The position numbers and the translations under genes were made by a program. From positions 62,001 to 126,000 of the forward strand of contig NZ_FNNQ01000001.1 in assembly GCF_900106775.1 (NCBI RefSeq): a stretch of 64,000 nucleotides of DNA. The letters run 5' to 3'. This document shows positions 1 through 8,185 of the stretch, one piece after another. The stretch comes from Marininema mesophilum. Its GTDB lineage: Bacteria > Bacillota > Bacilli > Thermoactinomycetales > DSM-45169. Numbering within the stretch: the first letter of the stretch is position 1; each line of letters begins with the position of its first letter. Below the pieces are notes generated by a model that saw nothing but the letters and a program-made list of their open reading frames with translations, did no database searches and was not told the DNA's origin.

Positions 1-380
1 AGCTAGCAACCGATCTCGCTCATCATCCACGAGGCCACCCCTTCTCTATTTTCAACGGTTCCGTTTTCTAATCAGGCCACCATATTAGTTTGATCGCCAC
101 TCCCATCTGCCATACGTAAAAATAAGTAGAAAGAAAAAAACCGCCCGTAGGCGGTTATTGTTGATGCTTCATTCATATAGAGCTCCCACTGCTAAAGCAG
201 TGAGAGTGTCAAATCCCACCACAGAAGCCAAGAGTTTTACGGCGCTCTCTAAGGGGCTACTATATTTTCTAACCCTCGCAGATCACACCATTATTAGGAT
301 AGAGAACCCTTTAATTACTATTTATCAGGTAGAGAATCAGATTCTCCTATATTGAAAGAGAATACTTTATGGGAATCATC
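1..380. other. Left-edge region without a convincing gene
   Basis: No open frame here looks like a gene. A small hairpin followed by a T-rich stretch lies at 139-156 (AACCGCC / GGCGGTT). A second hairpin lies at 183-206 (CACTGC, loop TAAA, GCAGTG, extended past one mismatch). A 15-nt palindrome, GAGAATCAGATTCTC, lies at 332-346. The 158-250 stretch resembles the hairpin-bearing end of an IS200/IS605-type element, but no transposase is visible, so this is only a suggestion. Confidence 0.3.
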
Positions 381-409
381 TTGGTTCACTCCGCCTAGTC
401 AAGTATAAT
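381..409 (+). promoter_or_regulatory. Sigma-A promoter of the 188-residue protein gene
   Basis: A -35 box TTGGTT (381-386), a 17-bp spacer and a perfect -10 TATAAT (404-409) lie just upstream of the ribosome-binding site AAGGGGG and the ATG at 445. The expected start of transcription is near 416. Confidence 0.75.
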
Positions 410-444
410 AGAAGTTAGAAGGTCGCTAAGGGGGACGGTTATGT

Positions 445-1011
445 ATGTTCTCATGGATGAAGCGCTTCTTCGATACGGCGATGGAGCCTGCTCACATGGA
501 AGAACCTGAACGGTTGCACAAAGAAATCGACCGTTTAAAACGAGAAAACAATGAATTACGACTGCAACAAAAGTTGAAAAAGAGTAAGAAGAATGTGGAA
601 GTGGCACCTCGCAAGATACATATCGAGTTTTTTCTCTATGACGCCGCACACCAAGATGAAAGCGCGTATTCTGAATCAGATATCCATCGATATCCCATGA
701 TGGGTTTTACCATCCATTTTTTAGAGGATGGTACTTGTCCCGAGTGGCTCTCCTACCTACTTAAAGGGCTTGAAGAGAGTTTACGAGGGATGAAAGTAGG
801 TTCCCACCGCGTGGAGGAACCTAACTTATATAGTCAATTTGTAGATCTAAAGTTGTATCCCCATATCGAAGTGAAAAAGAGCATTTACCTTGTCTTTCAG
901 CAATTGCATCAGTGGCAAATCAATGGGAAAGATCTTGTCTCTTTCCGAGTTCATATTGGTGGCGAAGATCTCTACCAAGAACTATTGAATACCCACCTGG
1001 AAGCTGTCTAA
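445..1011 (+). CDS. Hypothetical protein with N-terminal coiled coil
   Basis: A 188-residue protein that I do not recognise. Residues 20-50 are a charged heptad-like stretch (ERLHKEIDRLKRENNEL) that predicts a short coiled coil. The remaining 135 residues look like a soluble alpha/beta domain with no membrane segment, signal peptide or cysteine cluster. The ATG at 445 is chosen because it follows AAGGGGGACGG at suitable distance; an ATG four bases earlier opens another frame. The gene has its own sigma-A promoter and a bidirectional terminator, and converges on the yraN end of the minus-strand operon. The function is unknown. Confidence 0.7.
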   Translation: MFSWMKRFFDTAMEPAHMEEPERLHKEIDRLKRENNELRLQQKLKKSKKNVEVAPRKIHIEFFLYDAAHQDESAYSESDIHRYPMMGFTIHFLEDGTCPEWLSYLLKGLEESLRGMKVGSHRVEEPNLYSQFVDLKLYPHIEVKKSIYLVFQQLHQWQINGKDLVSFRVHIGGEDLYQELLNTHLEAV

Positions 1012-1043
1012 ACGAAAAAACACCCTATGGGTGTTTTTTCGTT
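1011..1043. terminator. Bidirectional terminator between the 188-residue gene and yraN
   Basis: The stem ACGAAAAAACACCC / GGGTGTTTTTTCGT has loop TAT. Runs of A and T on both flanks allow termination on either strand, as expected between convergent genes. Confidence 0.85.
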
Positions 1044-1098
1044 TCCTATAACGATCATACTCACTCTAATCCCACACGGGTGTATTAGATTAACCCTA

Positions 1099-1473
1099 TC
1101 AAAAAGCGCCCTCAAAATGATCCACCTGAACCGCTTCTTCTGTCGGCCCTAGCAAGATGGAGATCACATCGAGTCGCACCAGGTGATGATCAAGGTGCTT
1201 TTGACGCAAATATTGGGTGGCCAATCGGCGAACTTGCTGTTGTTTTTTCCGATCCACAGATTGAAAGCCATAGCCATAACGATGACTCCGCGTAGTTCGC
1301 ACCTCAACAACGATGATCCAACCATCCTGCTCCGCGATAATATCCAACTCACCTAGTCGGGTACGCCAATTCGTTTCGCGAATCCGCCAACCCTTCTCTT
1401 CCAAATAACGCCGGGCAATCTTTTCACCGAGAAAACCTGTCTCTTTTCGTTGATCCCGATCCACTTTTCTCAC
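1099..1473 (-). CDS. yraN: UPF0102 family protein YraN
   Basis: A small nuclease-fold protein of the UPF0102/YraN family, usually about 120 residues; cellular role unproven. The family core is visible: ARRYLEEKGW, then NWRTRLGELDIIAEQDGW and VVEVRTTRS. The family normally ends its metal-binding motif in E-x-K; here it reads EVR, a lysine-to-arginine change. The open frame continues upstream to 1587 inside rnhB, but conservation begins only around the GTG at 1473, 24 nt after the rnhB stop and downstream of GAGGAGG, so that start is preferred. It is the last gene of the rnhB end of the operon. The start is uncertain. Confidence 0.8.
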   Translation of the reverse strand: MRKVDRDQRKETGFLGEKIARRYLEEKGWRIRETNWRTRLGELDIIAEQDGWIIVVEVRTTRSHRYGYGFQSVDRKKQQQVRRLATQYLRQKHLDHHLVRLDVISILLGPTEEAVQVDHFEGAF

Positions 1474-1496
1474 CGTCCAGTGTGGATGATCCTCCT

Positions 1497-2267
1497 CTAT
1501 ACCCGGTCTCCGACAGGAGCAAAACTTCTGCGATGTATCGCACATGGCCCCCACTTGTCCAATGCGACTAAATGCTCCGCTGTACAATATCCCATATGAC
1601 GATCAAATCCATACTCCGGAAATTCCTCAGCCGCCTTCATCATCCACTCATCTCGAACCGTCTTCGCGATAATCGAAGCTGCGGCGATAGAGTGACTCAT
1701 TCCATCCCCTTTAATAATTCCTCTCTGGGGGCAGGGTGGCTCTGGGATTTCCACAGCATCGAGAAGCAAGAAATCCGGCTTCATCTCTAAGGATTGTAAA
1801 GCTTGGCGCATCGCTAAATAAGTCGCCTGTAGAATATTGATCTCATCAATCCGTTGATGATCCACAATACTAACCCCCACCGCTATCGCCTCCTGCTCAA
1901 TTCGAGTACGTAGGGTTTGGCGCGATTCAGGGCTTAACTTCTTGGAGTCATCTAGGCCTGATACATCGAAATTTTCCGGCAATATAACCGCCGCAGCCGT
2001 GACGGGCCCTGCGAGCGGCCCTCTGCCTGCTTCATCAAGGCCTGCGATCATGCGATAACCCATTTGCCAATATGTACGTTCAAAGTTCCATAACTTCTCC
2101 ATCCGCTCCTTCTCTTTGCGGATACGATCTTGTTTTTTCAGATAAGCCTTGGCTCGATTTTGCACCCCTGTACGAGTGTCCAATAAACAATCTTCTACCC
2201 AGCGAGAATCTACCTCTTCATTTTTTAAACGTTGTTCAATCTCGCGAATCGTCCCCGTCACTTTCAT
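1497..2267 (-). CDS. rnhB: Ribonuclease HII
   Basis: Removes RNA from RNA-DNA hybrids and single ribonucleotides misincorporated in DNA. The signature GLDEAGRGPLAGPV holds the first catalytic Asp-Glu pair; DSKKLS and LLLDAVEIP follow, as in type 2 RNases H. An extra N-terminal segment of about 80 residues precedes the catalytic core, as is common in Bacillales RnhB. The ATG at 2267 is chosen over a TTG at 2276 because GGAGGT lies 8 nt upstream of it. The start overlaps the end of rbgA by 32 bp, indicating translational coupling. The gene order rbgA-rnhB is typical for Bacillales. Confidence 0.95.
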   Translation of the reverse strand: MKVTGTIREIEQRLKNEEVDSRWVEDCLLDTRTGVQNRAKAYLKKQDRIRKEKERMEKLWNFERTYWQMGYRMIAGLDEAGRGPLAGPVTAAAVILPENFDVSGLDDSKKLSPESRQTLRTRIEQEAIAVGVSIVDHQRIDEINILQATYLAMRQALQSLEMKPDFLLLDAVEIPEPPCPQRGIIKGDGMSHSIAAASIIAKTVRDEWMMKAAEEFPEYGFDRHMGYCTAEHLVALDKWGPCAIHRRSFAPVGDRV

Positions 2268-3135
2268 CCACTTCAACCTCCCAATCAGAAGGACGTTCCA
2301 AGGAGACTCGTCCTAAGCGGCCAGAACGTAGATCTTTGACGACGATATCCGCCGCTTTATCATAATCGATCTCACCGCCCCGTCGCATACAACCCCGATG
2401 GCGTCCCACTTCTTCAAGTAAAGCGAGGCCTTCCATCGACTCGGGTTCTTCTATCTTATATCGCTCACGAAGGAGCTCAGGGTACCTTTCGCCCAAGTAA
2501 TTGAGTAAATAGAGTCCCACTTCATCGACTGGAAGGATATCCTCTCGAATCGCCCCACTTGCTGCCAGACGAAAGCCTACGATCTGATCTTCAAATTTCG
2601 GCCAGAGAATCCCTGGGGTATCCAAGAGTTCCATACCATCTCCCACTTTAATCCATTGTTGTGTGCGAGTCACACCTGGACGGTCTCCTGTTTTAGCGAT
2701 ACTTCGCCCGGCTACGCGGTTAATGAGAGCTGATTTCCCTACATTGGGAACACCAACAACCATGGCCCGAATCCGCTCACTTTTAATCCCTTTTCTATCT
2801 CGACTTGCAAGTTTCTCCTTTAACAATTCTCTGCTGATTAATGGAATTTTTTTAATCCCTTCTCCTGAAAGCGTATCGATAGGAAGCACCTTAATATGGT
2901 GTGCGCGAAAATGATCACCCCACTCCTTTGTTACTTTGGGATCAGCAAGGTCGCTCTTGGTAAGTAAAATCACGCGTAATTTCTCACCGAGCACTTCATC
3001 GATCATCGGATTACCGCTAGCCATCGGGAGCCTTGCATCAAGCAATTCAAAAACAAGGTCCACTTGTTTAACCTTCTCCTCAACTTGACGGCGAGCTTTT
3101 GCCATATGTCCAGGAAACCATTGAATGGTACTCAT
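2236..3135 (-). CDS. rbgA: Ribosome biogenesis GTPase RbgA (YlqF)
   Basis: A circularly permuted GTPase needed for a late step of 50S subunit assembly. The G motifs appear in permuted order: TKSDL (G4, about residue 60), then VVGVPNVGKSALINR (G1, about 128-140), and DTPGILWP (G3, about 173-180). The C-terminal ANTAR-like RNA-binding region follows. At 299 residues, with a C-terminal acidic tail (DESDGDD), it is close to the usual 280-300. It lies 13 nt downstream of lepB and overlaps rnhB, so the three are probably cotranscribed. Confidence 0.96.
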   Translation of the reverse strand: MSTIQWFPGHMAKARRQVEEKVKQVDLVFELLDARLPMASGNPMIDEVLGEKLRVILLTKSDLADPKVTKEWGDHFRAHHIKVLPIDTLSGEGIKKIPLISRELLKEKLASRDRKGIKSERIRAMVVGVPNVGKSALINRVAGRSIAKTGDRPGVTRTQQWIKVGDGMELLDTPGILWPKFEDQIVGFRLAASGAIREDILPVDEVGLYLLNYLGERYPELLRERYKIEEPESMEGLALLEEVGRHRGCMRRGGEIDYDKAADIVVKDLRSGRLGRVSLERPSDWEVEVDESDGDDSRD

Positions 3136-3148
3136 CTCATCACCCTTT

Positions 3149-3700
3149 TCACCACAAAAACGAGTAATTTTTGATCGGCCAAAAGATTACATCGGCTCGC
3201 CCGATTACTTTATCCATCGAAATCGGCCCCAACTCCCTGCTATCTTTGGAATTACTCCGATTATCTCCCATAGCATAAATATGGTTAGCCGGTACCTTCA
3301 CTGGTCCAAAATCTTCTGTTCGATTTCCCTGATCCACATAGGGTTCATCAATGCTTTTCCCATTTACCCGAACAACATTATTTTGGGCGGACACCACATC
3401 ACCAGGTAATCCGATCACTCGTTTAATATAATCTTTCTTTTCAGGAGCTTCAAAGACAACCACATCATTAACCTTTATATCACTGATTCGATAGATCAGT
3501 TTATTAACAACAACCTTGTCTTTATCATGCACTGTTGACATCATCGAAGATCCAGAAACACTGAAAGGCGAAAAAACCAACTCACGGATGATCAAAGCCA
3601 ACACCACAGCGATGGCAAGTGCTTGAAGCCATTCCCATGCCTCATCACTTCCCCGCTGCTGCCTTCCATGTTTCTCCGAACGGGGGACAAACTCACTCAT
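3149..3700 (-). CDS. lepB: Type I signal peptidase
   Basis: A membrane serine protease that removes signal peptides from secreted proteins. A cytoplasmic N-terminus is followed by one membrane segment (about residues 24-43, LQALAIAVVLALIIREL). The catalytic Ser lies in SVSGSSMMSTV and the general-base Lys in DYIKRVIGLPGD; the third conserved box is GDNRSNSKDSRELG. It is a single-span, Sip-type enzyme of 183 residues. The ATG at 3700 is preceded by AGGAGG at 8 nt, whereas the longer frame to 3742 has no such site. A hairpin separates it from rplS upstream, so expression may depend on read-through. Confidence 0.95.
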   Translation of the reverse strand: MSEFVPRSEKHGRQQRGSDEAWEWLQALAIAVVLALIIRELVFSPFSVSGSSMMSTVHDKDKVVVNKLIYRISDIKVNDVVVFEAPEKKDYIKRVIGLPGDVVSAQNNVVRVNGKSIDEPYVDQGNRTEDFGPVKVPANHIYAMGDNRSNSKDSRELGPISMDKVIGRADVIFWPIKNYSFLW

Positions 3701-3851
3701 GATGCTCCTCCTGACTATCGCATACCGTACCCCCCGCACCAAGAAGAGTCCTCATGGCGATAGTAGATACGGAAGCGAGTATTGACCTCATCCAGGAGCG
3801 GGGGATGAGGTCAATACTCCCTCATTAATCAGACTACTCTATACAACTCAT

Positions 3852-3880
3852 AAAAGGGCTTGAGAATTCAAGCCCTTTTA
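3852..3880 (-). terminator. Hairpin after rplS
   Basis: The stem AAAAGGGCTTGA / TCAAGCCCTTTT has loop GAAT, six bases past the rplS stop. The T tract on the minus strand is short (TTTTA), so termination may be partial and allow lepB expression. Confidence 0.7.
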
Positions 3881-3885
3881 GAAAA

Positions 3886-4230
3886 TTAATGGATTTCTTT
3901 GATTCGTGCCGCTTTCCCACGACGTTCGCGTAGGTAGTACAGTTTCGCACGACGGACTTTACCACGACGGGCAACTTCCAGTTTGTCAATCCGAGGGGAA
4001 TGAAGCGGAAACGTCCGTTCTACTCCTACCCCATAGGAGATCTTCCGAACCGTAAAGGTTTCAGAGATACCGCCACCACGGCGCTTAATCACAACTCCTT
4101 CGAAGAGCTGGATCCGTTCACGGCTACCTTCGACAACTTTCACGTGTACTTTTACAGTGTCACCAGCACGAAAGAGAGGAATTTCCTTACGCAACTGTTG
4201 CTCACCCAATTCACGTACAACCGGATTCAT
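3886..4230 (-). CDS. rplS: 50S ribosomal protein L19
   Basis: bL19 lies at the interface of the 30S and 50S subunits. The 114-residue sequence is standard length, with family features FRAGDTVKVHVKVVEGSRER, FEGVVIKRRGGGISETFTVR and GVGVERTFPLHSPRID. The ATG follows AAAGGAGGGAAACTAC. The gene is downstream of trmD but has its own sigma-A promoter in the 121-bp gap. That gap could also hold the L19 leader described in Bacillales; I cannot confirm the fold. Confidence 0.98.
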   Translation of the reverse strand: MNPVVRELGEQQLRKEIPLFRAGDTVKVHVKVVEGSRERIQLFEGVVIKRRGGGISETFTVRKISYGVGVERTFPLHSPRIDKLEVARRGKVRRAKLYYLRERRGKAARIKEIH

Positions 4231-4293
4231 GTAGTTTCCCTCCTTTCAAAAGTTAGTTCAACTAGATCCGTTGGCTTATAAAGCACAAAACCC

Positions 4294-4323
4294 ATTTTAA
4301 CACAGGATTGTGATCAAGAACAA
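4294..4323 (-). promoter_or_regulatory. Sigma-A promoter of rplS
   Basis: On the minus strand the boxes are TTGTTC (4318-4323), an 18-bp spacer, and TAAAAT (4294-4299). Transcription would start near 4287, leaving an RNA leader of about 57 nt before the ATG, room for a ribosomal-protein leader. Confidence 0.6.
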
Positions 4324-4351
4324 TTGGAGACCTTACTGGCAGGATGCCTTC

Positions 4352-5092
4352 TTACGAAGGCTCTTCCTCCAACAATTTCGCGAGAAAAGCGCGGTCTGCC
4401 TTCGTCAAATCAGCGGTTTCCAATAAGTCAGGACGGCGATGAAATGTACGCCGTAGCGACTCATGTCGACGCCACTCTTCGATTTGACGATGATGACCTG
4501 AAAGAAGCACATCCGGGATCTTCAACCCGCGGAAATCCGCAGGACGGGTATACTGGGGATATTCCAACAGACCTGTCGAAAAAGAATCCTCATCTGCTGA
4601 CGATTCGTTCCCAAGCACTCCAGGTAACAAGCGGCTAATGCTATCGATCATCACCATCGCAGGTAACTCGCCTCCTGTGAGAACATAGTCACCAAGGGAG
4701 ATCTCTTCATCCACCAAATGTTCCCTCACTCGCTCGTCAAATCCTTCATAGTGGCCACAGAGCATTATCAACTGAGAGGCTGTGGATAGCTCCTCTGCTT
4801 TATGCTGAGTGAAGGGCTCGCCTTGAGGGCTCATCATCAACACGCGAGGTGACTCTGTCTGATCCCGCTTCAGGTCCTCCACCGCCTGGAACAATGGTTC
4901 AGGTTTCAGCACCATCCCGCCACCACCACCGTAGGGCGTATCGTCAACGGTTCGGTGTTTATCCGTCGTATAATCACGGAAATTAATAGCGGAAGCTGTA
5001 ATCAAACCTTTGGCAATCGCTCGCTTCATAATGCTGGAGGAAAAAAATCCTGTAAACATCTCTGGGAAAAGCGTCAAAACATCAAAACGCAA
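4352..5092 (-). CDS. trmD: tRNA (guanine-N1-)-methyltransferase
   Basis: A SPOUT-class enzyme that methylates G37 of tRNAs reading CNN codons, preventing frameshifting, with S-adenosylmethionine as donor. Visible motifs: MRFDVLTLFPEMF at the start, DDTPYGGGGGMV, LCGHYEGFDERV and ISLGDYVLTGGELPAM, which form the trefoil-knot cofactor site. Length is 246 residues, as usual. It follows rimM by 15 nt in the conserved rpsP-khpA-rimM-trmD unit. Confidence 0.98.
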   Translation of the reverse strand: MRFDVLTLFPEMFTGFFSSSIMKRAIAKGLITASAINFRDYTTDKHRTVDDTPYGGGGGMVLKPEPLFQAVEDLKRDQTESPRVLMMSPQGEPFTQHKAEELSTASQLIMLCGHYEGFDERVREHLVDEEISLGDYVLTGGELPAMVMIDSISRLLPGVLGNESSADEDSFSTGLLEYPQYTRPADFRGLKIPDVLLSGHHRQIEEWRRHESLRRTFHRRPDLLETADLTKADRAFLAKLLEEEPS

Positions 5093-5107
5093 CTACCTTC
5101 ACCTCGA

Positions 5108-5626
5108 TCACCCAAGCCCCTCCATCCACTGGATGGTCACACGCTTCGTGGTTACATCCACATCCTTCACCACATCATCGATGTAGGGAATAAGGAGCTC
5201 TTTTCCTTTTGGACTGCGTACGACCCAGACATCGTTTGCTCCAGGTTGCAGGATGTTGGTAATGGTACCGAGGTACTCTCCCTCCGTCGTCACCACTTCA
5301 CAACCGATGATCTCAAAGTGGTAGAAACCATCTTCTTCCTCAACTCCTTGAGAACGATCCACCATCAGCGTCCCCCCCTTGAAAGGCTCCGCCGCAGTAA
5401 GATCTGGCCATTCTTGAAAACGGATCAAGTACCATTTCTGATGAGTACGGACGCTTTCCACGGTAAGGACCAGATTCTCCTTGAGCTGAGGGTGGGAGAG
5501 CATCAGTTTTGCTTTGGGCACAAAACGGAGTTCGGGGTAGTCCGTACGAGAGACCACGCGAACTTCACCACGGACCCCATGGGTGCCGGCGATGTGGCCG
5601 ACGGTCAACCAGTCCGGTTCAGACAT
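5108..5626 (-). CDS. rimM: Ribosome maturation factor RimM
   Basis: Assists maturation of the 30S head near ribosomal protein S19. The N-terminal RimM beta-barrel starts with TVGHIAGTHGVRGEVRV, and the C-terminal PRC barrel includes FYHFEIIGCEV and ELLIPYIDDVVKDVD. The length of 172 residues fits. The ATG at 5626 (MSEPDW) is chosen because AAAGGAGG lies just upstream; an earlier ATG at 5644 is part of that leader. Confidence 0.97.
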   Translation of the reverse strand: MSEPDWLTVGHIAGTHGVRGEVRVVSRTDYPELRFVPKAKLMLSHPQLKENLVLTVESVRTHQKWYLIRFQEWPDLTAAEPFKGGTLMVDRSQGVEEEDGFYHFEIIGCEVVTTEGEYLGTITNILQPGANDVWVVRSPKGKELLIPYIDDVVKDVDVTTKRVTIQWMEGLG

Positions 5627-5666
5627 GGACCGGCCTCCTTTCATGGGTTTCGCCGCAGTCGCCGCG

Positions 5667-5894
5667 TCAGACGATCTCCACCATGACGCGTTTTTTCTCC
5701 TTGACCGCAGCTGCTCCGACTACCGTTCGTAAAGCTTTGGCAATCCGTCCCTGCTTACCGATCACCTTCCCCATATCCTCAGGAGCGACAGAGAGGATGT
5801 ATACCACTCTCTCCTCCTCTTCACGCGCTCTGATACGGATCTGGTCCGGATGATCCACCAACGCTTTGGCGATCGCTTCGATCAGTTGTTGCAA
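5667..5894 (-). CDS. khpA: KH-domain RNA-binding protein KhpA (YlqC)
   Basis: A single KH domain of 75 residues that binds RNA and in other Firmicutes forms a complex with KhpB/EloR linked to cell elongation and RNA control. The GxxG loop is visible as VIGKQGRIAKAL. It sits between rpsP and rimM, as in most Bacillales. Confidence 0.93.
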   Translation of the reverse strand: MQQLIEAIAKALVDHPDQIRIRAREEEERVVYILSVAPEDMGKVIGKQGRIAKALRTVVGAAAVKEKKRVMVEIV

Positions 5895-5937
5895 AGGGAT
5901 TCCCCCCTTATGTCCACTTCATAGGAACAAAGGAACT

Positions 5938-6210
5938 TTACTTCTGGTTTTTTGCTTCATGGATTGTTTTCAAGATACCTTCTTTACGGAACAAGTTTTT
6001 CACCGTATCAGACGGCTGTGCACCATCAGAGAGCCATTGAATTGCTTTCTCTGCATTGATTTTCACTTGGGCCGGCTGAGTTAGCGGATTGTAGTACCCG
6101 ATCTCTTCGATGAAACGACCATCACGAGGGGCACGGGAATCAGCTACAACAACACGGTAGAAAGGAGCTTTCTTCGCACCCATACGTTTCAAGCGGATTT
6201 TCACTGCCAT
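5938..6210 (-). CDS. rpsP: 30S ribosomal protein S16
   Basis: bS16, a primary 30S assembly protein. The start MAVKIRLKRMGAKKAPFYR and the region RDGRFIEEIGYYNPL are diagnostic; length is 90 residues. The ribosome-binding site GAGGAGGTGAAG precedes the ATG. It is between ffh and khpA. Confidence 0.98.
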   Translation of the reverse strand: MAVKIRLKRMGAKKAPFYRVVVADSRAPRDGRFIEEIGYYNPLTQPAQVKINAEKAIQWLSDGAQPSDTVKNLFRKEGILKTIHEAKNQK

Positions 6211-6247
6211 TTAGAACTTCACCTCCTCTACAGGGTAAACCAATTTT

Positions 6248-7597
6248 CTACTGCATAAACGGGAACTTAAAGCGTCCCATTCCTTTTTTCTTCTTGCCCT
6301 TGGTCATGGAAGAAAACTGCTTCATCATCTTCTTCATGTCCATAAACTGCTTGATCAGGCGATTCACATCCTGGACTGTCGTGCCACTGCCCGCTGCCAA
6401 TCGCTTGCGACGACTTGCATTGATAATATCAGGGCTTTGTTTCTCCTCCCGAGTCATCGAGCGAACAATCGCCTCTACTTTGCCCAGTTGCTTTTCATCC
6501 ACTTGCATATTTTTGAGCCCTTTCATCTGTCCCGTCCCCGGCATCATACCGAGGAGTTCATCTAAGGAGCCCATATTTTTCACTTGTTCCAACTGGGTGA
6601 GAAAATCATCAAAGGTAAATTCCTGGGTGCGCATCTTGCGCTCTAACTCCCGGGCCTTTTCCTGATCCACGTTCGCTTGAGCTTTTTCGATCAGGGTGAG
6701 GACATCCCCCATGCCGAGGATTCGCGATGCCATCCGTTCAGGATGGAAAGGCTCGAGGGCGTCTACCTTCTCACCCATCCCAGCAAATTTTACAGGACAG
6801 TTCGTCACTGACTTCACCGAAAGAGCTGCCCCGCCTCGGGTATCTCCATCCAACTTGGTGAGCACAACGCCTGTCAAATTCATCTCTCGGTTAAAGTTCT
6901 CAGCAACATTGACTGCATCTTGCCCAGTCATCGCATCAACGACGAGCAACACTTCATCCGGTTGAACCCGTTCGCGAATCGCCTTCAACTCATCCATCAT
7001 CGTTTCATCAACATGCAAACGGCCCGCAGTATCCACAATCACTACATCGTGACCTTCTTCTTTGGCTTGAGCAACACCTTGTTCTGCGATTTTCACCGGA
7101 TCTTCTTTATCACCAAGGGAAAACACCGGAATCTCGATGCTCTCTCCCAACACCTCTAGTTGCCGGATTGCAGCGGGTCGGTAGACATCCCCTGCTACAA
7201 GAAACGGGCGCTTATGTTGCTTTTGTAGATGATGAGCCAGCTTACCACTGGTTGTCGTCTTCCCCGCCCCCTGCAACCCAACCATCATAATGACTGATGG
7301 CTTGGAGTCGAGCGAAAGCTTCGCTTGCGTGCCTCCCATTAATTGGGTCAGTTCCTCATTAACTACTTTGATTACCTGTTGGCCAGGGGTGAGACTTGTT
7401 AGCACTTCCTGGCCGACGGCTCGCTCGCTCACCCGGGAAACGAACTCCTTCACCACTTTGAAGTTAACATCAGCTTCGAGAAGAGCAAGGCGTACCTCAC
7501 GCATCACTGCCTTAACGTCAGCTTCGTTCACTTTCCCTTTACCGCGCAGTTTTTTTAGCGCAGATTGCAGGCGTTCGGACAATCCTTCAAATGCCAT
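6248..7597 (-). CDS. ffh: Signal recognition particle protein Ffh
   Basis: The GTPase and M-domain subunit of the SRP; it binds signal sequences emerging from the ribosome and docks with FtsY at the membrane. N domain at about 1-85; G domain with G1 GLQGAGKTTTSGKL (about 106-119), DTAGRL, TKLDGDTRGGAAL; methionine-rich M domain from about 300 with GMMPGTGQMKG, RRKRLAAGSGTTVQD and a Met/Lys tail. Length is 449 residues. It is cotranscribed with ylxM upstream and rpsP downstream. Confidence 0.99.
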   Translation of the reverse strand: MAFEGLSERLQSALKKLRGKGKVNEADVKAVMREVRLALLEADVNFKVVKEFVSRVSERAVGQEVLTSLTPGQQVIKVVNEELTQLMGGTQAKLSLDSKPSVIMMVGLQGAGKTTTSGKLAHHLQKQHKRPFLVAGDVYRPAAIRQLEVLGESIEIPVFSLGDKEDPVKIAEQGVAQAKEEGHDVVIVDTAGRLHVDETMMDELKAIRERVQPDEVLLVVDAMTGQDAVNVAENFNREMNLTGVVLTKLDGDTRGGAALSVKSVTNCPVKFAGMGEKVDALEPFHPERMASRILGMGDVLTLIEKAQANVDQEKARELERKMRTQEFTFDDFLTQLEQVKNMGSLDELLGMMPGTGQMKGLKNMQVDEKQLGKVEAIVRSMTREEKQSPDIINASRRKRLAAGSGTTVQDVNRLIKQFMDMKKMMKQFSSMTKGKKKKGMGRFKFPFMQ

Positions 7598-7635
7598 TGT
7601 GCCGCCTCCCTGATCCTCAGGTTCTTACAATTGTC

Positions 7636-7965
7636 TTAATCGAGATTTAATAACTCCTGCACCATACTTCTCACATTCTTACCTTCAGGAGAATCCTTCG
7701 TCTCGGTTATAATCCGGTCAGCAATCTCCCTCCGCTGAAGATGACGACGGAGAAGCTGTAATGCTTCTTCCCACTCTTCCAAGGCTCCCTGTGCACGCTT
7801 CAATCCTTCAAAGACGGCTTGGCGCGAAATTCCTAGATGATCGGCAATTTCACCCATCGACCAATCTTCATGAAAATAAAATTCTAGAATTTGTTGTTGT
7901 TTCTTGGTGAGAAGTGGAGAATAGAAATCATACAGTAGGTTGACGCGGGTCGTTTTCTCTAACAC
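7636..7965 (-). CDS. ylxM: SRP-associated helix-turn-helix protein YlxM
   Basis: A small sigma-70 region 4-like DNA-binding fold protein conserved next to ffh; its precise role is unclear. The conserved start LEKTTRVNLLYDFYSPLLT and the HTH MGEIADHLGISRQAVFEGLKR are visible. The GTG at 7965 is preferred because GAGGTG lies 8 nt upstream and this start matches the family's N-terminus; the longer frame to 8004 would add 13 unconserved residues. It is the first gene of the ffh operon, behind a near-consensus promoter. Confidence 0.92.
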   Translation of the reverse strand: MLEKTTRVNLLYDFYSPLLTKKQQQILEFYFHEDWSMGEIADHLGISRQAVFEGLKRAQGALEEWEEALQLLRRHLQRREIADRIITETKDSPEGKNVRSMVQELLNLD

Positions 7966-8018
7966 CGTAAGAACACCTCGCATCCCTCTGTCAAGGTATA
8001 ACACTTTACACGCTAATC

Positions 8019-8047
8019 ATCTTATCAAGTGGGTATATGGTTGTCAA
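8019..8047 (-). promoter_or_regulatory. Sigma-A promoter of the ylxM-ffh-rpsP operon
   Basis: On the minus strand the boxes are TTGACA (8042-8047), a 17-bp spacer, and TAAGAT (8019-8024). The spacer starts inside an interrupted inverted repeat TATCAAGT (8023-8030) / ACTTGATA (8056-8063) that lies between the two divergent promoters. Confidence 0.8.
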
Positions 8048-8073
8048 GGTATTTTACTTGATACAGACCAGGA

Positions 8074-8103
8074 TTGGATTCTGTTTCTTATTTCCGTTAT
8101 ACT
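8074..8103 (+). promoter_or_regulatory. Probable promoter of the opuA operon
   Basis: TTGGAT (8074-8079), an 18-bp spacer and TATACT (8098-8103) lie about 80 bp before the first opuA start. The flanking repeat at 8023-8063 could be a regulator site, but the regulator is not encoded here. Confidence 0.5.
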
Positions 8104-8185
8104 TTACCAAGTTCCATCCACTCTGTATCAAAAAATAGCGATACATAATAGGGGATAAGGAACTTACTTGAAAAGGGGGATTGCA

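Noticed and set aside
158..355. 65-codon plus-strand frame
   Set aside because: No ribosome-binding site or similarity and it covers hairpins; not supported as a gene.
4955..5686. 243-codon plus-strand frame
   Set aside because: Antisense to trmD and rimM, no domain, no ribosome-binding site; a shadow of the conserved genes.
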